Shown here: positions 1 through 13,260 of the stretch, piece after piece
How the letters are laid out: each line of letters opens with the position of its first letter
Numbering within the stretch: the stretch's first letter is position 1
DNA from: Climacium dendroides
Taxonomy: Eukaryota > Streptophyta > Bryopsida > Hypnales > Climaciaceae
DNA length: 64,000 nucleotides
Direction: 5' to 3'
Assembly (NCBI GenBank): GCA_950106755.1
Contig: OX467084.1
Span: 34,599,213 to 34,663,212, forward strand
Program-made: the position numbers and the translations under genes
Notes under the pieces: model-generated
What the model was told of the DNA's origin: nothing
The model's database searches: none
Seen by the model: the letters and a program-made list of their open reading frames with translations, nothing else

Positions 1-218
1 CTAGTACTCATGCGCGTATTTTAATTTCCTCCCTTGTATATGTGTAATACTTTTCTGTGTATTATAATTTCTTCCTCGTACACATTGTGTATTATTATTC
101 CTTCCCATGTATTACTACGTTATCTGTACTGAATTCGTAATAGTTGTTGAGTACTGAAGTATTAATATTATTGTTTGTAAATTGTAGTGTTACTAACTGA
201 CCCTTCACCTTCACGTAC

Positions 219-499
219 CATTACAAAAAATTTCAGACCTCCGGAGGGCTGTTAAGGTTTTGATTTTCAGCATGCCGCAGTGCAATTACAGGAATTTTTT
301 TTAAAATATTAATTAATTAATTTTTTAAATATTAAAAAAAACTAAAACCTGATGTGGTGCTGATGTGGCATTGATGTGGCACCAGTAGTGCCACATCAGC
401 TGTTGTCTTTAAAAAAAAATTTAAAAAAAAAAATAGTTTTATTTCCTCTATAATTGTACTAGGGGGGTTCAAAAAAAAGGCCTGAAATTTTTTGTAATG
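219..499. repeat. Small inverted-repeat (MITE-like) element
   Basis: A 22-bp sequence at 219-240 is repeated in inverted orientation at 478-499 with one mismatch. The interior is AT-rich and holds a second, shorter palindrome around 358-402 built on a TGATGTGGCAC core. No clear target duplication is visible, so the transposon class is not assigned. Confidence 0.55.
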
Positions 500-649
500 C
501 TAGTGTCCTCTACCTTTGTAGCCTATTCTGAGCAGTGCAACATGAATCCTAGAGGCTTGAAATTTTTTGTAATGCTAGCGTCCTTTATCTTTGTAGCATG
601 TCCTCTATCTTTGTAGTCTATTCCAAGGAGTGCAACATGAATCCTTGAA
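479..649. repeat. Two-copy direct repeat of about 74-97 bp
   Basis: The segment 479-552 is repeated at 553-649; both contain the right arm of the inverted repeat at 478-499, a TCCTCTAYCTTTGTAG motif and GTGCAACATGAATCCT. The second copy carries an extra internal duplication of the TTTGTAG motif. It looks like a local tandem duplication of the right end of the preceding element. Confidence 0.6.
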
Positions 650-914
650 GCACCCAAGAATATAGGTTTAAAGGAAAGAATCATCCTTATTCTAAGTCAA
701 TGCTACCTTATCCTTTTGAAGGCACATTCTTCCTAGAAATTTGGATCAATTCTTTAATACCTTGGTTTTTGAAAGGTGCACCTTGGAAAGCTTGTGTGGA
801 GTGTGGACCATTTAGTCCATTTGATGGATGTAGAGCTTGTTGAGTGGTCATCATTGGTGTTCTATGTAGTAGATGTGGTAGTGGTAGCAAGGGGCAATTG
901 TCAAAGCCAATTCA

Positions 915-1340
915 TTCCAAGTAATACTTGGAATTTCATTGGTAGATTTAGTGATCCCAATAGCAACACTTGGAATTTCTATGGTTCCAAGTAATACTTG
1001 GAACTTCTTTGGTAGATTTAGTGTTTGTTGTTTAGTTATTAACAATGTTCCCATTACTTCTCTTCAAATGCATTTGTTGTTTAGTTTTTGGCAATACTCC
1101 CATTACTTCTCTTCAAATTTGTTCACTTGCAAGTGTGGCATAATTAAGTGGGGTGGCTAAGAAATTCTTTGGTAGATCTATTATATTTGTTGACTAGTTT
1201 TTGACAATATTTCCATCACTTCCTTTCAAATTCACTTCAAATTCACTCAAGAATTTCTTTGGTAAATCTATTATATTTGTTGATTAGTTTTTGACAATGT
1301 TCCCATTATTTCCCTTCAAATTCATTCACTTGCAGAACAA
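915..1340. repeat. Degenerate tandem repeats
   Basis: A 38-bp unit containing the palindrome CCAAGTAATACTTGG occurs at 915-952 and 985-1022. It is followed to about 1,340 by several degenerate units built on TTTGGTAGATCTATTATATTTG and on cores such as CAATGTTCCCATTACTTC. No gene is visible here; short open frames on both strands are translations of repeat DNA. Confidence 0.55.
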
Positions 1341-1392
1341 CACAACACCACATAATAACACCACATAATAATTCAAGTGGGGATGACTAGGT

Positions 1393-1526
1393 GCCAAACC
1401 ATCTTCAAAACTTTCTAGAAGTACAACAAATTTGTCAAGTATTTAACCATTAATGCAAAGCCAAACCATCTTCAAAACTTTCTAGAAGTACAACAAATTT
1501 GTCAAGTATTTAACCATTAATGCAAA
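1393..1526. repeat. Perfect 67-bp tandem duplication
   Basis: The 67 bases at 1393-1459 are followed at once by an identical copy at 1460-1526. Identity over the whole unit suggests a recent duplication. Confidence 0.85.
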
Positions 1527-1609
1527 GCCAGTGTAAAACACCATCTATGTTAAAAATAAATTTTAAAAAATACTCATTAGAAGTCGAACTATTGTGCAAG
1601 GTTTTTTTT

Positions 1610-1725
1610 TACACAAAATTCTAAGTATACAATTTCTCTCCTTTTTATACAAAATTCCAAAGATGAACAATTGCACTTTTGTCTTATATGAAAGATTCTT
1701 TGTCATCTATTCTAAGCATTGTTCT
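1610..1725. repeat. Dispersed repeat, second copy near 63.1-63.2 kb
   Basis: This stretch, with a run like ATACAAAATTCCAAAGATGA followed by TTGCACTTTTGTCTTA and TTTGTCATCTATT, is clearly related to about 63,130-63,205 in the cytochrome c1 intron. It is a fragment of a dispersed non-coding repeat. Confidence 0.5.
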
Positions 1726-2009
1726 AAGGGTTAATTGTAAAATAAGTATCACAAAAGGATTATCTTCTTCTTGGGGTTCTCAATTATGCATTCAAAAATA
1801 GTATCAATTAGAATGTACTTCCTTAACTATGTCACCCTTGATAAGGACCTCAATTGATGTTCTCTTTTGTACTTATTTTTAATACATTATCACTTTTTCA
1901 AAAGCTTAAAATACAAAATTCAGATGCATACAATGGTAAATAACTACTTATCCACATTCACAAGGTAAGTACATCTCATTTTAAGCATGTTATAAAAACC
2001 AACCCATTA

Positions 2010-2893
2010 CCCCCTAAAGTCTGAAGAAACCTCTTAGAATTTTGGGTAGGTACCATGATCTCAAGATGCTTATCAAGATGTTTTAGAACTTTATTTCAAA
2101 ACAAGAAAATTAATAGTTTTTTGGGAATATAATTTTTATGTCAATTGGTATCTATGAACAAAATAATTGACAATGGATCACTAAAAGAAAACACAAAAAT
2201 TTGAATATTTTTTTAAATTTTTATTTCTTATAGAGTATATTTTTGTTTGTATGAAAAGATTTGATTCATTCCATCTGGATAGGTAATGTGAAATTTATGA
2301 AGATTCTAGTTTTGTGGGCAATCTTAACAGATTCTTGGAAAATAATGTATTGGATCCATTTATGAGCTCAATTTCAACAATTTTTCAAAACAAAAAGTTG
2401 CACATGGTTTAGATTTTTTCCTAGAATAATTTCACCATTGGGATTAGTATGTTTCAATTCCATCTTAAAGCTATCAACAATTTAGTTTTTCCTTCTATCT
2501 TGTACCTACTTTGTTCTTACCATTTTTTAAAGAATGAAAATCATGTGGGATGTGTGCATTTTTTATATCAAATTTGCAATTCAATTCTTCAACATAAAAA
2601 AAATTTATTTACAATTTGTAGTACACAGTTTTTAAGTCGAGGATTCAAAGCCTTATTATCTCTAATTAGGCTAGGAGCAAAAAAATTGTTTTCTTCAAAT
2701 TAAATGCTTATATCTTGTAAAATTTTCTTGGAATTTCTTCTACAAATTTTCATATTAGCTTGTGCAAGATCTTGCACTTGGATATGCAAAAGAAGCAAAT
2801 GTTCAAAATTTTGTTGTTTGCATTTAAAATTGGCAGTTTTGAATGTTTTTTGACCCAAAAAAATGACCAGGGAACTTCAAGGGACTTCAAGGG
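2010..2893. mobile_element. TTAA-family non-autonomous element (reverse orientation)
   Basis: The right end is GGG followed by TTAA at 2894-2897; the left end is CCCCC preceded by TTA at 2007-2009, so one base of a TTAA duplication is altered. Terminal bases are inverted repeats (CCCCTAAAGTCTGAAG against CCCTTGAAGTCCCTTGAAG). Read on the minus strand, the first 180 bases resemble the start of the element at 14,639. No intact coding frame is seen; an 84-codon open frame at 2449-2703 has no recognisable product. Confidence 0.5.
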
Positions 2894-3177
2894 TTAAGAT
2901 TTTTAAAATACTATCTTTGTACAATCTATTTTAGGTTCACCTATAAGCAACACTTTATAGTTTATCCATCCAATGTCTTAAAAAATACTGAGCACATGCT
3001 AAAAGAACCTAAATTCTCTTTCAATTGCCAACAAGCCAACAACAAAATAGTAGTCACATCTTAAATAGTGAAGTATAAATTTTTCCAAGTCTTTCTTGTC
3101 TCCACATCATGAATTTTATTCTATTTGAAATTAGCAAATTATAATGAAAGATGTTGCAAGTAGAACCTAAATTTTTT

Positions 3178-3418
3178 GTTGCTTGAAGAAAATGTTTTAA
3201 ATTTTCAAGAGCAACACATTGTACATTCCCACAATTGGTAATTAACTTTGTAAAAAAACAATACATTTAGAACCTTGAAACAACAAAAAGTGATTCTCAA
3301 ATAGTGATTGCTTGAAGAATATGTTACAAATTTTCAAAAGCAACATGTTGTAGGCTCTTATAATTGGTCATAGACTTTATAAAATATAATATATTTAGAA
3401 CCTAGAAGCAACAAAAAA
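3178..3418. repeat. Two-copy tandem repeat, period about 129 bp
   Basis: A unit starting GCTTGAAGAAAATGTT at 3181 recurs from about 3310 with roughly 80 per cent identity. Both copies end in a CAACAAAAA-rich stretch. It is non-coding. Confidence 0.6.
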
Positions 3419-3495
3419 AAATCATGCCTACACCCACTCACTCTTGAATAATAGCCACTTTAAACGTACACAAATTCAAAGTAGGAGACTAAAAA

Positions 3496-3621
3496 GATTA
3501 AAAATAGTTCATTTTTAACCCATTGACAAATGAAATCCACATTGGAAAATCTCATTTGCTATCATTAGATTAAAAATAGTTCATTTTAACCCATTGACAA
3601 ATGAAATCCACATTGGAAAAT
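3496..3621. repeat. 55-bp direct repeat
   Basis: The block 3496-3550 recurs at 3568-3621 with one base deleted, separated by 17 bases. From here to 4,537 I see no coding sequence. The last few hundred bases before 4,538 are probably the 3'UTR of the decapping gene; a CATA microsatellite lies near 4,003-4,020. Confidence 0.65.
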
Positions 3622-4537
3622 GGAAAAAGAGTGGAATTCATCCTTTTTCCACCTAGATAGACAAGGTGGGTATTGAAATGATTATCAAGAAGGACCTCCT
3701 AGAGCAGGCAAACATATCAAAAAGGCCACTGATTGACAGGTAAGGTGGTGACCCTCACTTTTAGGACTGAGGAACCATGCTCAGGGGTTTATTCAAACCT
3801 GGGGTGAAAGAGTAGGGTGCAAGTATGGGATAAACTATTTAATTGATTCGACACTAAATGCAACTCTATGCCTCTAGCTGCTCCTCTACAAAAGCACAAC
3901 GACAGTAACGCACATCCACGAGATTAACATTGATAACGACGCAATATAATTGATAACCACATTGCATGCGCTAATCGTCAATGAACTCTAGAGCACAGCA
4001 CATACATACATACATACATCATGGAGACAAACTGAAACCCAAGAGCACCGCACCAAGTCCACTTCGCGCAGAGGCTCTTGTCAACTATATCTATAGAACT
4101 TCAGAAACAAATATAGAGTACAACAACTTCATTTGTTTCCAAACAGGAGAACTGCTATTATTCTATCAAAGGGCTGCTCAAAGCCGAAATAGTGGATCAG
4201 GGCAGTAAACACTATCTGCCCCTTACAACTCTTTCCTGGCCACTAAGCTAACTCGAAAACGAACCATACCAGCGCCTTCATATTTGTACATTTTTCTCTA
4301 CACACTTCTGCACACCTCCCTCTCAACTCAGAAGCCTATATACTTCCTAACATACACGACGACTTTCGGGAGACCTCTTCGCTGTGCCTGCTCGACAATC
4401 TCGATCATGCTGGTCAATACACCTGGTGGTACAACGAAAAGAGAACGAAAACACGTGCCGAACGAAAAACTAGTGCTATCACAGCCGTCCTCACTTCATC
4501 TCGTGGCCATTGATCACGCACCTGGTTCTAACAACTC

Positions 4538-7500
4538 TCACTTGCATGCTGTTAGCATGGAGTTCACTACGTGCGTGACAAGTCGCATCTGGTTCGATAA
4601 ATCTCCAGGTCCTGCGATGTTGGTCTGCCGCTGCAGGTTTGAAAGCACTTGCTCCAAGATACTACGAACATGGCCAGCAACTGTGGGATCCTTGGGATTC
4701 AAGGACAACACGGCCTCTTGTATCCATCTCAATTTGCCTTTCGTGTCATTCTCTATTTCAACGCCCAACTGTTGCACGAGAGAAAGCAGGACAGTCTGAC
4801 CGAGAGGAAGTGGCGATCTTTGGAACACCACCATAGGATCGATCTGCAAACATCACAAACAAACCAGAAAAATAAATATAACAAGGTAGCTCACACTGCC
4901 ACGGCACGAATTGCAACGGTGCCCAAAAGAATCACAATTACTGTCTGAGAGTGATTTGCCGTATCAGATCAGCGGGTCAAAAGAAACGTCAGAAAACCCT
5001 AAGCATTCGTTACTGAAAATCGAACAGGCTCTAATCAAGATAACACCAGAATAGTGGAGAGGAATTTGCCACATCAATTTATTAGATGGAGGTACTAATT
5101 GACCACCCTGAGTTTCAACACATCTAGATTCCCAATTGAACGTTCCCTGGAATAACGGTATTACCTGGTTGCAAAGCCAGGCGACCAGATCGACGTTATC
5201 AGCAGATAAAGCCATATGAAAGGCCTCTTCAAGCTTGTCCTCTTTGAGGAACTTCGTGAGCTTCACTGTTGGATCTATTGTCTCCTCCACATGCTTCAGA
5301 GAAAGAATCTACAAAAACGAACACAGAAGTCAGTACATACATGGTACACACTATGCCATATAAAAAGTGAGATGGCATTGACAGATACACGAGCACTTGC
5401 ATAGACAAGCTCATCTGAATGTGCCTTCAAATAAAAAGCAATACGATCAGCAATGGCATAGGACATAAAATAGGCGGTTTCCGAGGCCAATCAATACCTT
5501 ATCTAGGAAGTCGGTAGATTCGTTGCGGTTGGACCCGTCCACTGCGCCTAGACTAGAAGTCTCCACCAGTGCCGCAAGTCTCTTGTTGCTCTCCGTCAAT
5601 TCTCCCTTCAGTGATTCAGCAAGCACTGATGCTGACAGAACTGTCTCCTGCAATCCACAAACACATAACTTTCAGAGAAAAAGTAGTCACACCCATCTTG
5701 AGGGTCTCAAATTAGAAGGTCTGGGCCTCCAAGAGTACCCATCCAAAAACGCACCCCACGATACCGTAATGACAGTACAGCGACAAGAGGACTGCAAGAG
5801 CGCCTGTCAACTGACCTGCAACATTGAGGCAAGAGGGGAATGCATTGAAGAGAACTGTTGCTGCGCAATCACGACATGCTCCTCCATGCCGCGTTTGAAC
5901 ACAGAATCGACATGCTCGAACATGTTGCGGCAGGAGTGCTCGAATTGTGGCATTATGTAACCCTCAAAGGAACTCCGGATCGCATCCTGTTACCACATTC
6001 CAAATGACACCCATTAATTCCAGCTCAAAATCGCCCCCAAGACAACATAGCAACCAACAAATGCAAGTGCACGGCGCCATCACCCCAAGACAACGACAGG
6101 AAAAGTGCACGTGAATTGATGAAATACCTGCAATGCTTGTTTACCCACAGTTTGAAACTGAGCCTGCAACTGTCTTGAAATCGACACTTCCAGCTTCGTC
6201 AGAATCAACTTCTCCAGCTGAGGTAGCAGTTTATCAGCAATGCCCTTCTGCACAAAACAATCCAAACAAACCTAGTACAATCAATCCAACGCTATCTACT
6301 GATAAAACTCAGCAAACTGTATCGTTATCTTTTCCTGGTCTCCAGCCATGAACTTGAACAAGAAAAACTATCAGCCAAAGTGGTTGACGATGACACACAG
6401 CATGTCCGCAGATTAAACAAAAGGCTCTTCACGCAAATCAAATGATCCCGTACTGTCCTGAACCAGTCAAACTTGAGGCTCTGGGATTGTACCTGAAAAG
6501 ATTCACTTATGCCTGTGGATATAGCCTTCTGTATAGGAGGTAGAATAGCCTGGCTGATGGTGGGTATTAGGGCAAGAAACTCCTTCTTCATGCCACGCTC
6601 TATCACAGCTGGCATCTCCTTGCTGAAGAAATTATTCAGAAGCGTGGTGATCTGTTGCAGTCTCTCTTTTTCTGCCTTCTCCCTCTTCGCATTCTCCTCG
6701 GCCAATCGTGCCCACATGGCATCTACGTGTGCTTTCAGAACCTTCTCCATCCGCTGTCCCATGGCCACTGCTCACGAACAAGGGTGATGGTACTCAGTCA
6801 CACATATGGGAATACAGGGCAAAACCTCAAAGCACCTCAAAGAGAGAAGAAATGTACATGTCCGACATCATTTCCTTCGGAAATGTTTGAGCCTATTTAA
6901 TGTACCAGCGGATGTGATCAAGTACCTTCCAGACGTTTCCCTTCCTTCTGAACTGGAACGGATACACTAACTGTCATCTGTTTTTGCAGCTCCGCCTGCA
7001 TGTTGACCAACTAAACCAACCCCCCAACAGCCAACCAGAGTCACTGCCATGCAGTTACAGATGACAACAAGAACACATATTTGCTAGTGCAGAGTGTCTG
7101 CGACAGCGAGAGAAAGCTGATGGATGTCAAATTCAAACATACGAAACTTGAAAATGAAGTAGGGAGTCACGTAATGGCTCAGGTTTCACCATGCAAAGCA
7201 ACGAATGTTACAATTACAGGTTGGGGAGTTAGGTGCCTAAGGATCTCACAAATATAAATCACTTAGAAGCCTTCCGAAAAGCAGAGAACCTCCGACAACT
7301 TGGGAGTAACGAACAAAGTACCTGATTCAGAGATTCTTGCATCAACGCAACCTGAGTCGCTAGGCCTGTTTCTGCGGAATCTGAGTTCCAGCTGCCGGTT
7401 CCCTGGCTTTCTGACACTATCACCGGGCTCAAAGTGGAAGGCACCGGCAACAAAGCAGATGCTGGTGGCACTATCATTCCACCGCTGGTTTTGTTCTTGT

Positions 7501-10500
7501 TCTTCCGCTGCTTGGTCACTGCAGACGCGTGGGAAGACACGCCTGATTCACTAACCATGTCGCCCAACTGAGCACTTCTCTCCCGAGAATGATCCAGGCC
7601 ATCGTCGGGAATTGCGTCCATCAACCCCTCGTCATCAGCAGAGTTGAAATCTGAATGGCCATACTCTGGCGAACCATACTCTTGCGATGGAGGTGCATCC
7701 ACTTGACTCAACATTTCCTGCTCGTTGGACTCGTAGTCCGATGCATGCATATCCTTGCTTGCTTCGGACACTCTGGAAGCATTCGACTGCACGCCGGCAG
7801 GCATTGGAAAATTAACCACCTCTAACTGCACAGTTTCGACCTCTGCTCCTACTCGTGTTTCTCCAGCCCCTGAACTATCCACCTCTGGATTTGTTGATCC
7901 TGCCTGTGCGGGCTTTGATCCATCCACAAGGGACATCAGTTCTTTGGGAGTAATCAGATGGTGATTTTGGGCATTACGGACCCCTGTGGAAAATGAGTTG
8001 AATGCCCCTCGTTGCTCCTCGTCCTCCATTGTCCCAGAATCGAGGCTAGAAAAGGGAGAAGCGCTGTCCAAGGCAGTTGTACCTGACTGCATGGGCACTT
8101 CCATCATCCCAGATTCTCCCCGATTTTCTGACTGTGATCTTCTAAACCCAGAGGAAGCACTGAAGTTGTCCCTGTAGTCACTCTCCTTTTCGAAGCTACC
8201 AGACGATTGTCGACCCAATCCGGTATTCCGTGGGCCGTTTACCTTGACGTTGGTCGACTCGTCTGATGTCACCGGGGGTTCACGTCGCAAGCCAGCAGAG
8301 CTATAATTCAATTCTGATCTCTGTCTGGTCTCTTCCACATTCTCGCCATTGTTCGATGAGAGGCCGGCTGACACGGGAACGTACCGCTGGTCCACGCTCT
8401 TCGTTGGACTTCTCGACCGCGAAAGGATCTTCAAAGGCGGTACGTGCCCCTGCTCCTGGTTTGCAACCTTCTCAGCTTCGTACTTTGATGCCGACTTGTC
8501 AGCTTGGGAAGATGGGACTTGAGGCCCCTTTGATGCCCCTGTTTGTGTAAAATTAGAAATTGTGGACCCAGAATTCTTGGAATCCTCTGCAATTTCTATG
8601 GCACTTAGCTTGGTCGAAGCTATCAGCTTCGTATTCGGCTGAGATTGGCCCCCATCCAAAAGATGCTCGAATCCCGCTGTTACTCGTTCGTAACCTGGCG
8701 GAACGTTGGGAGCTGAGACTGGCGCAGAACCACCGTCGTTCACTGATGTCTTGACGTTATTCGATGTCTTCTCCAAGGGTGATTGAGGAGTTGATACAGG
8801 AGCAGATGTTACCACCTTAACGGCCACTTTGTCTACCACCGGAGAAGCCTGTTTGACAGGCTTCTCGGCAGACATCGGCAGACATTGCGATACAAGTAGC
8901 GAGTACTGCTGAATGGCTGCTGTTTGCACACAATATATTTGTACTGCTGCGCCTGGGCCGGCTTCGGAACCACGTTGTTCCTTCACAGTCAAGCTTAGAA
9001 TCGGAATGGTAACGGAAAATTCAGCAAGATAGTTAATTTGAGCTTTTTCCGGTCGAGATCCAAACTGCACATGAAGCACATAGATGGCGTTCTTCTTTGC
9101 ATTCGCCACTACGATCAAGTTGGCCTGGGGTGCCACAGCCACCTGGTTGAAGAAAGCACTATCCACGTCATCTCCCACAGTCGAGCTCTGGAATTCCACC
9201 GTCTGGATGCACTCCCAGCAGACCTGGCTCCCAGACTTCGAGGGTGAAGCACTTTCTTCAGGAGCCCACAATTTCAACTCCCGATTCATCTGATATCCCT
9301 GCCAAAACCCAGTAACATTAACTACCTTCGATTAGGATACCAGAACCAAATAATAAACGCTATATCTATCCTTCATTTCTGGCCAGAGACGAGCCTAAAC
9401 ACCGCAAGTACGTGCCACCCTCTCCCCAGAAGCGAACTCCTTCAATAATATCGTTAACAGCGAATTCCTATCCGCAAACACAAGGCCGACAACTGATGGT
9501 AACGTCATCAACGACCGGTGCTGGAAAGAACGTATACTTACCGCAGTGAGTAGGACTGAGTGCTCGGGAATCCCAGGGGCAGACAAGAAGGCAACGGCAC
9601 CGACCAATTCCCCCATGTGTGGAACGAAGGAGGACGGATAACCGGATTTATTCAGCCCCCAAACTCGCACCTGTCAAAAATTAATAGTACAAGTCCATCA
9701 GTTGAATAGAGAACGCCCAGGAATAAAAGAGAACTGCTACGCTTGTCCTGAACAACAAAAGTCTAGTATCATAGTGCAATATAGGGTGCTCGTCAATATG
9801 AAACGAGTTACCGACGCCAAAATGTAAAAGTACCTACGGGGAACCTAGATTTCTTTGGTTACATGACAATTTGAGTTCGTGCAACTAGCGCGCATTACCA
9901 AAAGAAAATATCTCTCAAAACCACATGAGTAGACGACACAATTAACTTTTGTCTACGGCACTATCAATCTAGAAAAATGCGTTTCCGACACAATACACTG
10001 ATATACTGGTATACTGGCTCTTCTTGACGATTTCCTTGCACTGTGCACACTAAAGATGCAGGGAGACAGCACAGCACTGGTTGCAGCACTCAACACCCCC
10101 AATCCTGCTAAGCAACAAGACTACAGCCATAAAAACCAATGCCAGGGTTAAGTTACAAACTGAGCCATCTGCCGAAGAGGAAGCAATGTGGCCGGAGGAG
10201 AACGAGGGTATAGCTAAATCGGTCACGTCCTCCTCATGCTCGCCAATTTTACTAATGCCTTCGATCAAGTCGTTCATGTGACACACCGCCACCTTGTCTA
10301 CATTGAAGCCTCCGTTAGGCGCGGCTTGTTGTACCTTGATGAGATCGATTGATAGAATATACTTCCCAATGGCGACGAGCACAACTTCCTACATAATACA
10401 ACACGGATTTTCTCACTTATTGCCAATGCTCTACGCAAAGCTCCAATGAAGTCGCAAAATTTATATCTGCATTACAGGATCTCATTGACCTCGCACACAA

Positions 10501-12119
10501 ACGTACTTTGCACTTTAGCATCAGCAAACGTGACGGAGCAACAAACTCCAAGTTTTAGAGACAAGGAATTGGCAACCTCTACTCACAGTTGTAAGTGGAG
10601 CATACGCTCATGTTCCAGATATGCCACATCTCTGCACATGCGTAACTCCTACAACTTTCTAGGACCTTCCATCCCTGATGCACACAACCACATCTTAAAC
10701 TGAAATTTCACAAAACAGACCTGCTTTTGCCAGCAGATACGAGGATTGGTTGCTTCCCAGTTGCCAATAAATTGAATGGCAGCGACAATGTGCTCTTGAA
10801 TTAAGAATTTGCCGTCAGCAGCGCGAGACTCCATAATATGCCTCACGAATACTCGTCCATCCGTACTTGCACTGAAGATGCAATAACAGTACAATTTTAC
10901 TCGACAACTCGACAAAGAAAATGTCCAGTCGACATCTTATCAAGAAAATACCAAACAAGTCTAGATGCGGTGCAAGAGAAATGGCTTCGATAAGAAGCCA
11001 GATTACAAGCTAATCGACCCGCGACATCCTAGGAAATTACCTGGCCAGACGATTCACCTTGTCTGCCGCAAAAGCCATATCTGACACCCTCTGTAGAAAG
11101 TGGGAAAAACAAGACAATCAGATGAAGTGCCGCTCCCAAGAAACCCCCAATATCCACAATCAAATTGCAAGAAAAAAATCCCGGCGTATTTTGGGAACGC
11201 AACCACCGCACGGAATACGAAATTGCCTAGGGTTGAATTCACGTACATTCGTATGCCCTCGAAGCAGTGCCCGCAATTCTGCATTGATTATTCGAATATG
11301 TGCCCCTCGTAAACCGTAGCAGATGTAGTCCGCGTTCACGGCGATTTGCCTTCCCAGAATTGGTGCAGGATCAGATCCATACGTCGTAATAGGTCTTACT
11401 TCCAGCTGCGGCTGCGCTTCATCGGGCTTTCGAACATCCACGTCATAGACGATCCGCGCTCCCTTCAGTGTTCTTCCCCTGGGTAGCTTGCTGTCTTGCA
11501 ATGTCTTGGGCAAAGGTGCGGAGGCCATTGGAGGAGGTTTGACTCCAGCAAATTTTCCTTCTGAAGCTGCCAACTCCAGGTCGGAGAGGCCCGTCCCCAC
11601 TTCATCTTCACCACTGCCAGCGGCCGCAGACTGTGTTGTCAAAAGAGCCATCAGACGAGCACCGTCCAGGGGAGAGCTCGAGGCTGGCGCTACGGCCCTA
11701 TCTTGGATGATAGAAGCACCTGGCGCAGCGGATGTCGTCGAAGAGGGGTGAGGTGGAATCGCGCCGCTGGGAGGAAAATCGACTTGTTGAGAACTGGGAG
11801 GGCCGCTTGTATAGCCAGAAGTTGGCGGTACGTGATCTCTCGCGAAATAGTAAGGATTTATGGATTGAGCTGATCCTTGAGGAGGGGCAGAAGCTGAGTT
11901 GAACATGGGCGGACCACCTGGAAGCGGTGGAAATGAGCTCGACTTAGGTGGAACACTTGCGCCTTGGGGGAAGCTGGAGGGCGGGTAAGGAGATGGAGTT
12001 TGTTGAGGGTAGAAACCAGTCGAAGCAGGAAGGTGAGGAGATTGACCTTGTGGCGAATATTGACCAGGTCTCATATACTTCTGCTCAACAAAACCCCCAG
12101 GGGGTCCTGGAGCTCCCAT
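4538..12119 (-). CDS. VCS: VARICOSE / EDC4-type mRNA decapping scaffold
   Basis: Complete 13-exon coding region, 1,549 codons plus stop: 12119-11247, 11090-11041, 10871-10721, 10388-10161, 9670-9542, 9289-7322, 7010-6926, 6767-6493, 6247-6128, 5986-5816, 5647-5498, 5308-5165, 4843-4538. All introns are GT-AG and every junction keeps the frame. The start ATG at 12119 has an in-frame TAA just upstream. Residues 1-220 are Pro/Ser/Gly-rich and include the GARLMALL motif of plant VARICOSE. Residues about 224-620 form the WD40 region ([35 protein letters not shown]). A long Ser-rich acidic linker follows, encoded mostly by one 1,968-bp exon. Residues about 1,134-1,549 are the helical C-terminal domain (QIQAQFQT-like [33 protein letters not shown] at the end). 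Known family role: scaffold for DCP2/DCP1 in P-bodies, driving decapping and 5'-3' decay. It is somewhat longer than the Arabidopsis protein, mainly in the linker. Confidence 0.95.
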
Positions 12120-13104
12120 TTTATCTCGTTAGCACTTCAATGCCACTCCAAAGTCGTGCCAATTCTTGAGATACACCTGAGCCTTCCCAAACCCGTCACC
12201 AACCTGCCAAGTGCACGACGTCAGAATAAATTTCACAATCTCATAAAGCACTTTCACCTCCGGAAGCTCTTTACCAAAAAGAAACCTTCCGAAAGATCCA
12301 TTTCAAAAAAAAAAAAAAAGAAATTCAGAAGCGCGTACGCGCTATTCAAAATCTCCTTACTGGGCCGTTAGTCGCCCTACGAGTATCCTACAAGGCACAT
12401 CTGTACGCATAAGCCACGACACCCGAAAACTAGTCTCTCCAACCAAGCTTAATTGATCGATTGATCATAAGACACTTAACGTCACCGCCATGACACAAGC
12501 CTCGTCCAGTCTCTAAAGAGTCAAATTCAATTATACACGACGGAGAGAATATCCAGAATATCCGCAGCGCCCAACCCCAATAACACCAAAATTTCCTCAA
12601 CAAAAATCAACCCCACCGCCACAGAAATGCAGTTCGCGAAAACCGTTACTCCAGCCAATGTCCAACCGCAGTGGAATGAAATTCAACACCACACCCCGAT
12701 AACGATTACGATCAACCTCACAATCGCAATCACAATCACAACCAACACACACACCAACACACACACACACACACCAACACCGTCCCCCGCGCCTCATCCA
12801 ACCAACCAAAACCCGTGCATCCCGAACCTCAACACCCTGACACCAATTCCCCGCTTCCCTTCCCTTCCCTTCCCCAACAAAAACTCCAGCTAAACTTCGC
12901 CAACTAATCCCACCTCCACTTCTCCATACCACGCATCCACCGACACCGCCTCCTCTCTCGATCGCTCCACAATCCTCCGGAGCATCCCCAACAAAGACCA
13001 GATTCTCCCCAAACCAAAACGGCTCAAACCACCACACCGAACACCAATTCGCCGATGAACGAAACGTTTAGGAACGAACTCCAGAGGCGAACTCATCCAC
13101 TTAC

Positions 13105-13260
13105 CTTACAACAAAATTCGGCTTCCAACGGCACCGACGGCAACGGAAGAACAGAGCAGCACCGCCACTCCACTACACTCCACTACACTCTACTCCCTAC
13201 CGGAACGAACGAACGGACGGACGGACGGAAAAAAAACAGCAAACCAACCGGAGTGAAATG
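13105..13260 (-). other. Probable 5'UTR exon and promoter side of the decapping gene
   Basis: On the minus strand a strong donor (AAG|GTAAGT) lies with its exon end at 13105, about 1 kb upstream of the coding start. The intervening 12,120-13,104 is C/A-rich, with a CA microsatellite near 12,740-12,780, and lacks a credible protein. A non-coding first exon with transcription starting somewhere in 13,150-13,450 fits, but the acceptor before 12,119 is not certain. No TATA box is seen; CT/GA-rich tracts lie at 13,310-13,340 and 13,580-13,600. Confidence 0.4.

Noticed and set aside
4284..4799. 171-codon plus-strand frame overlapping the last decapping exon
   Set aside because: It is antisense to the conserved C-terminal exon ending [11 protein letters not shown] and has no recognisable product.
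12597..13037. 146-codon minus-strand open frame rich in Cys, Val and Gly
   Set aside because: It is the translation of C/A-rich and CA-microsatellite leader DNA upstream of the decapping gene; the composition is not protein-like.
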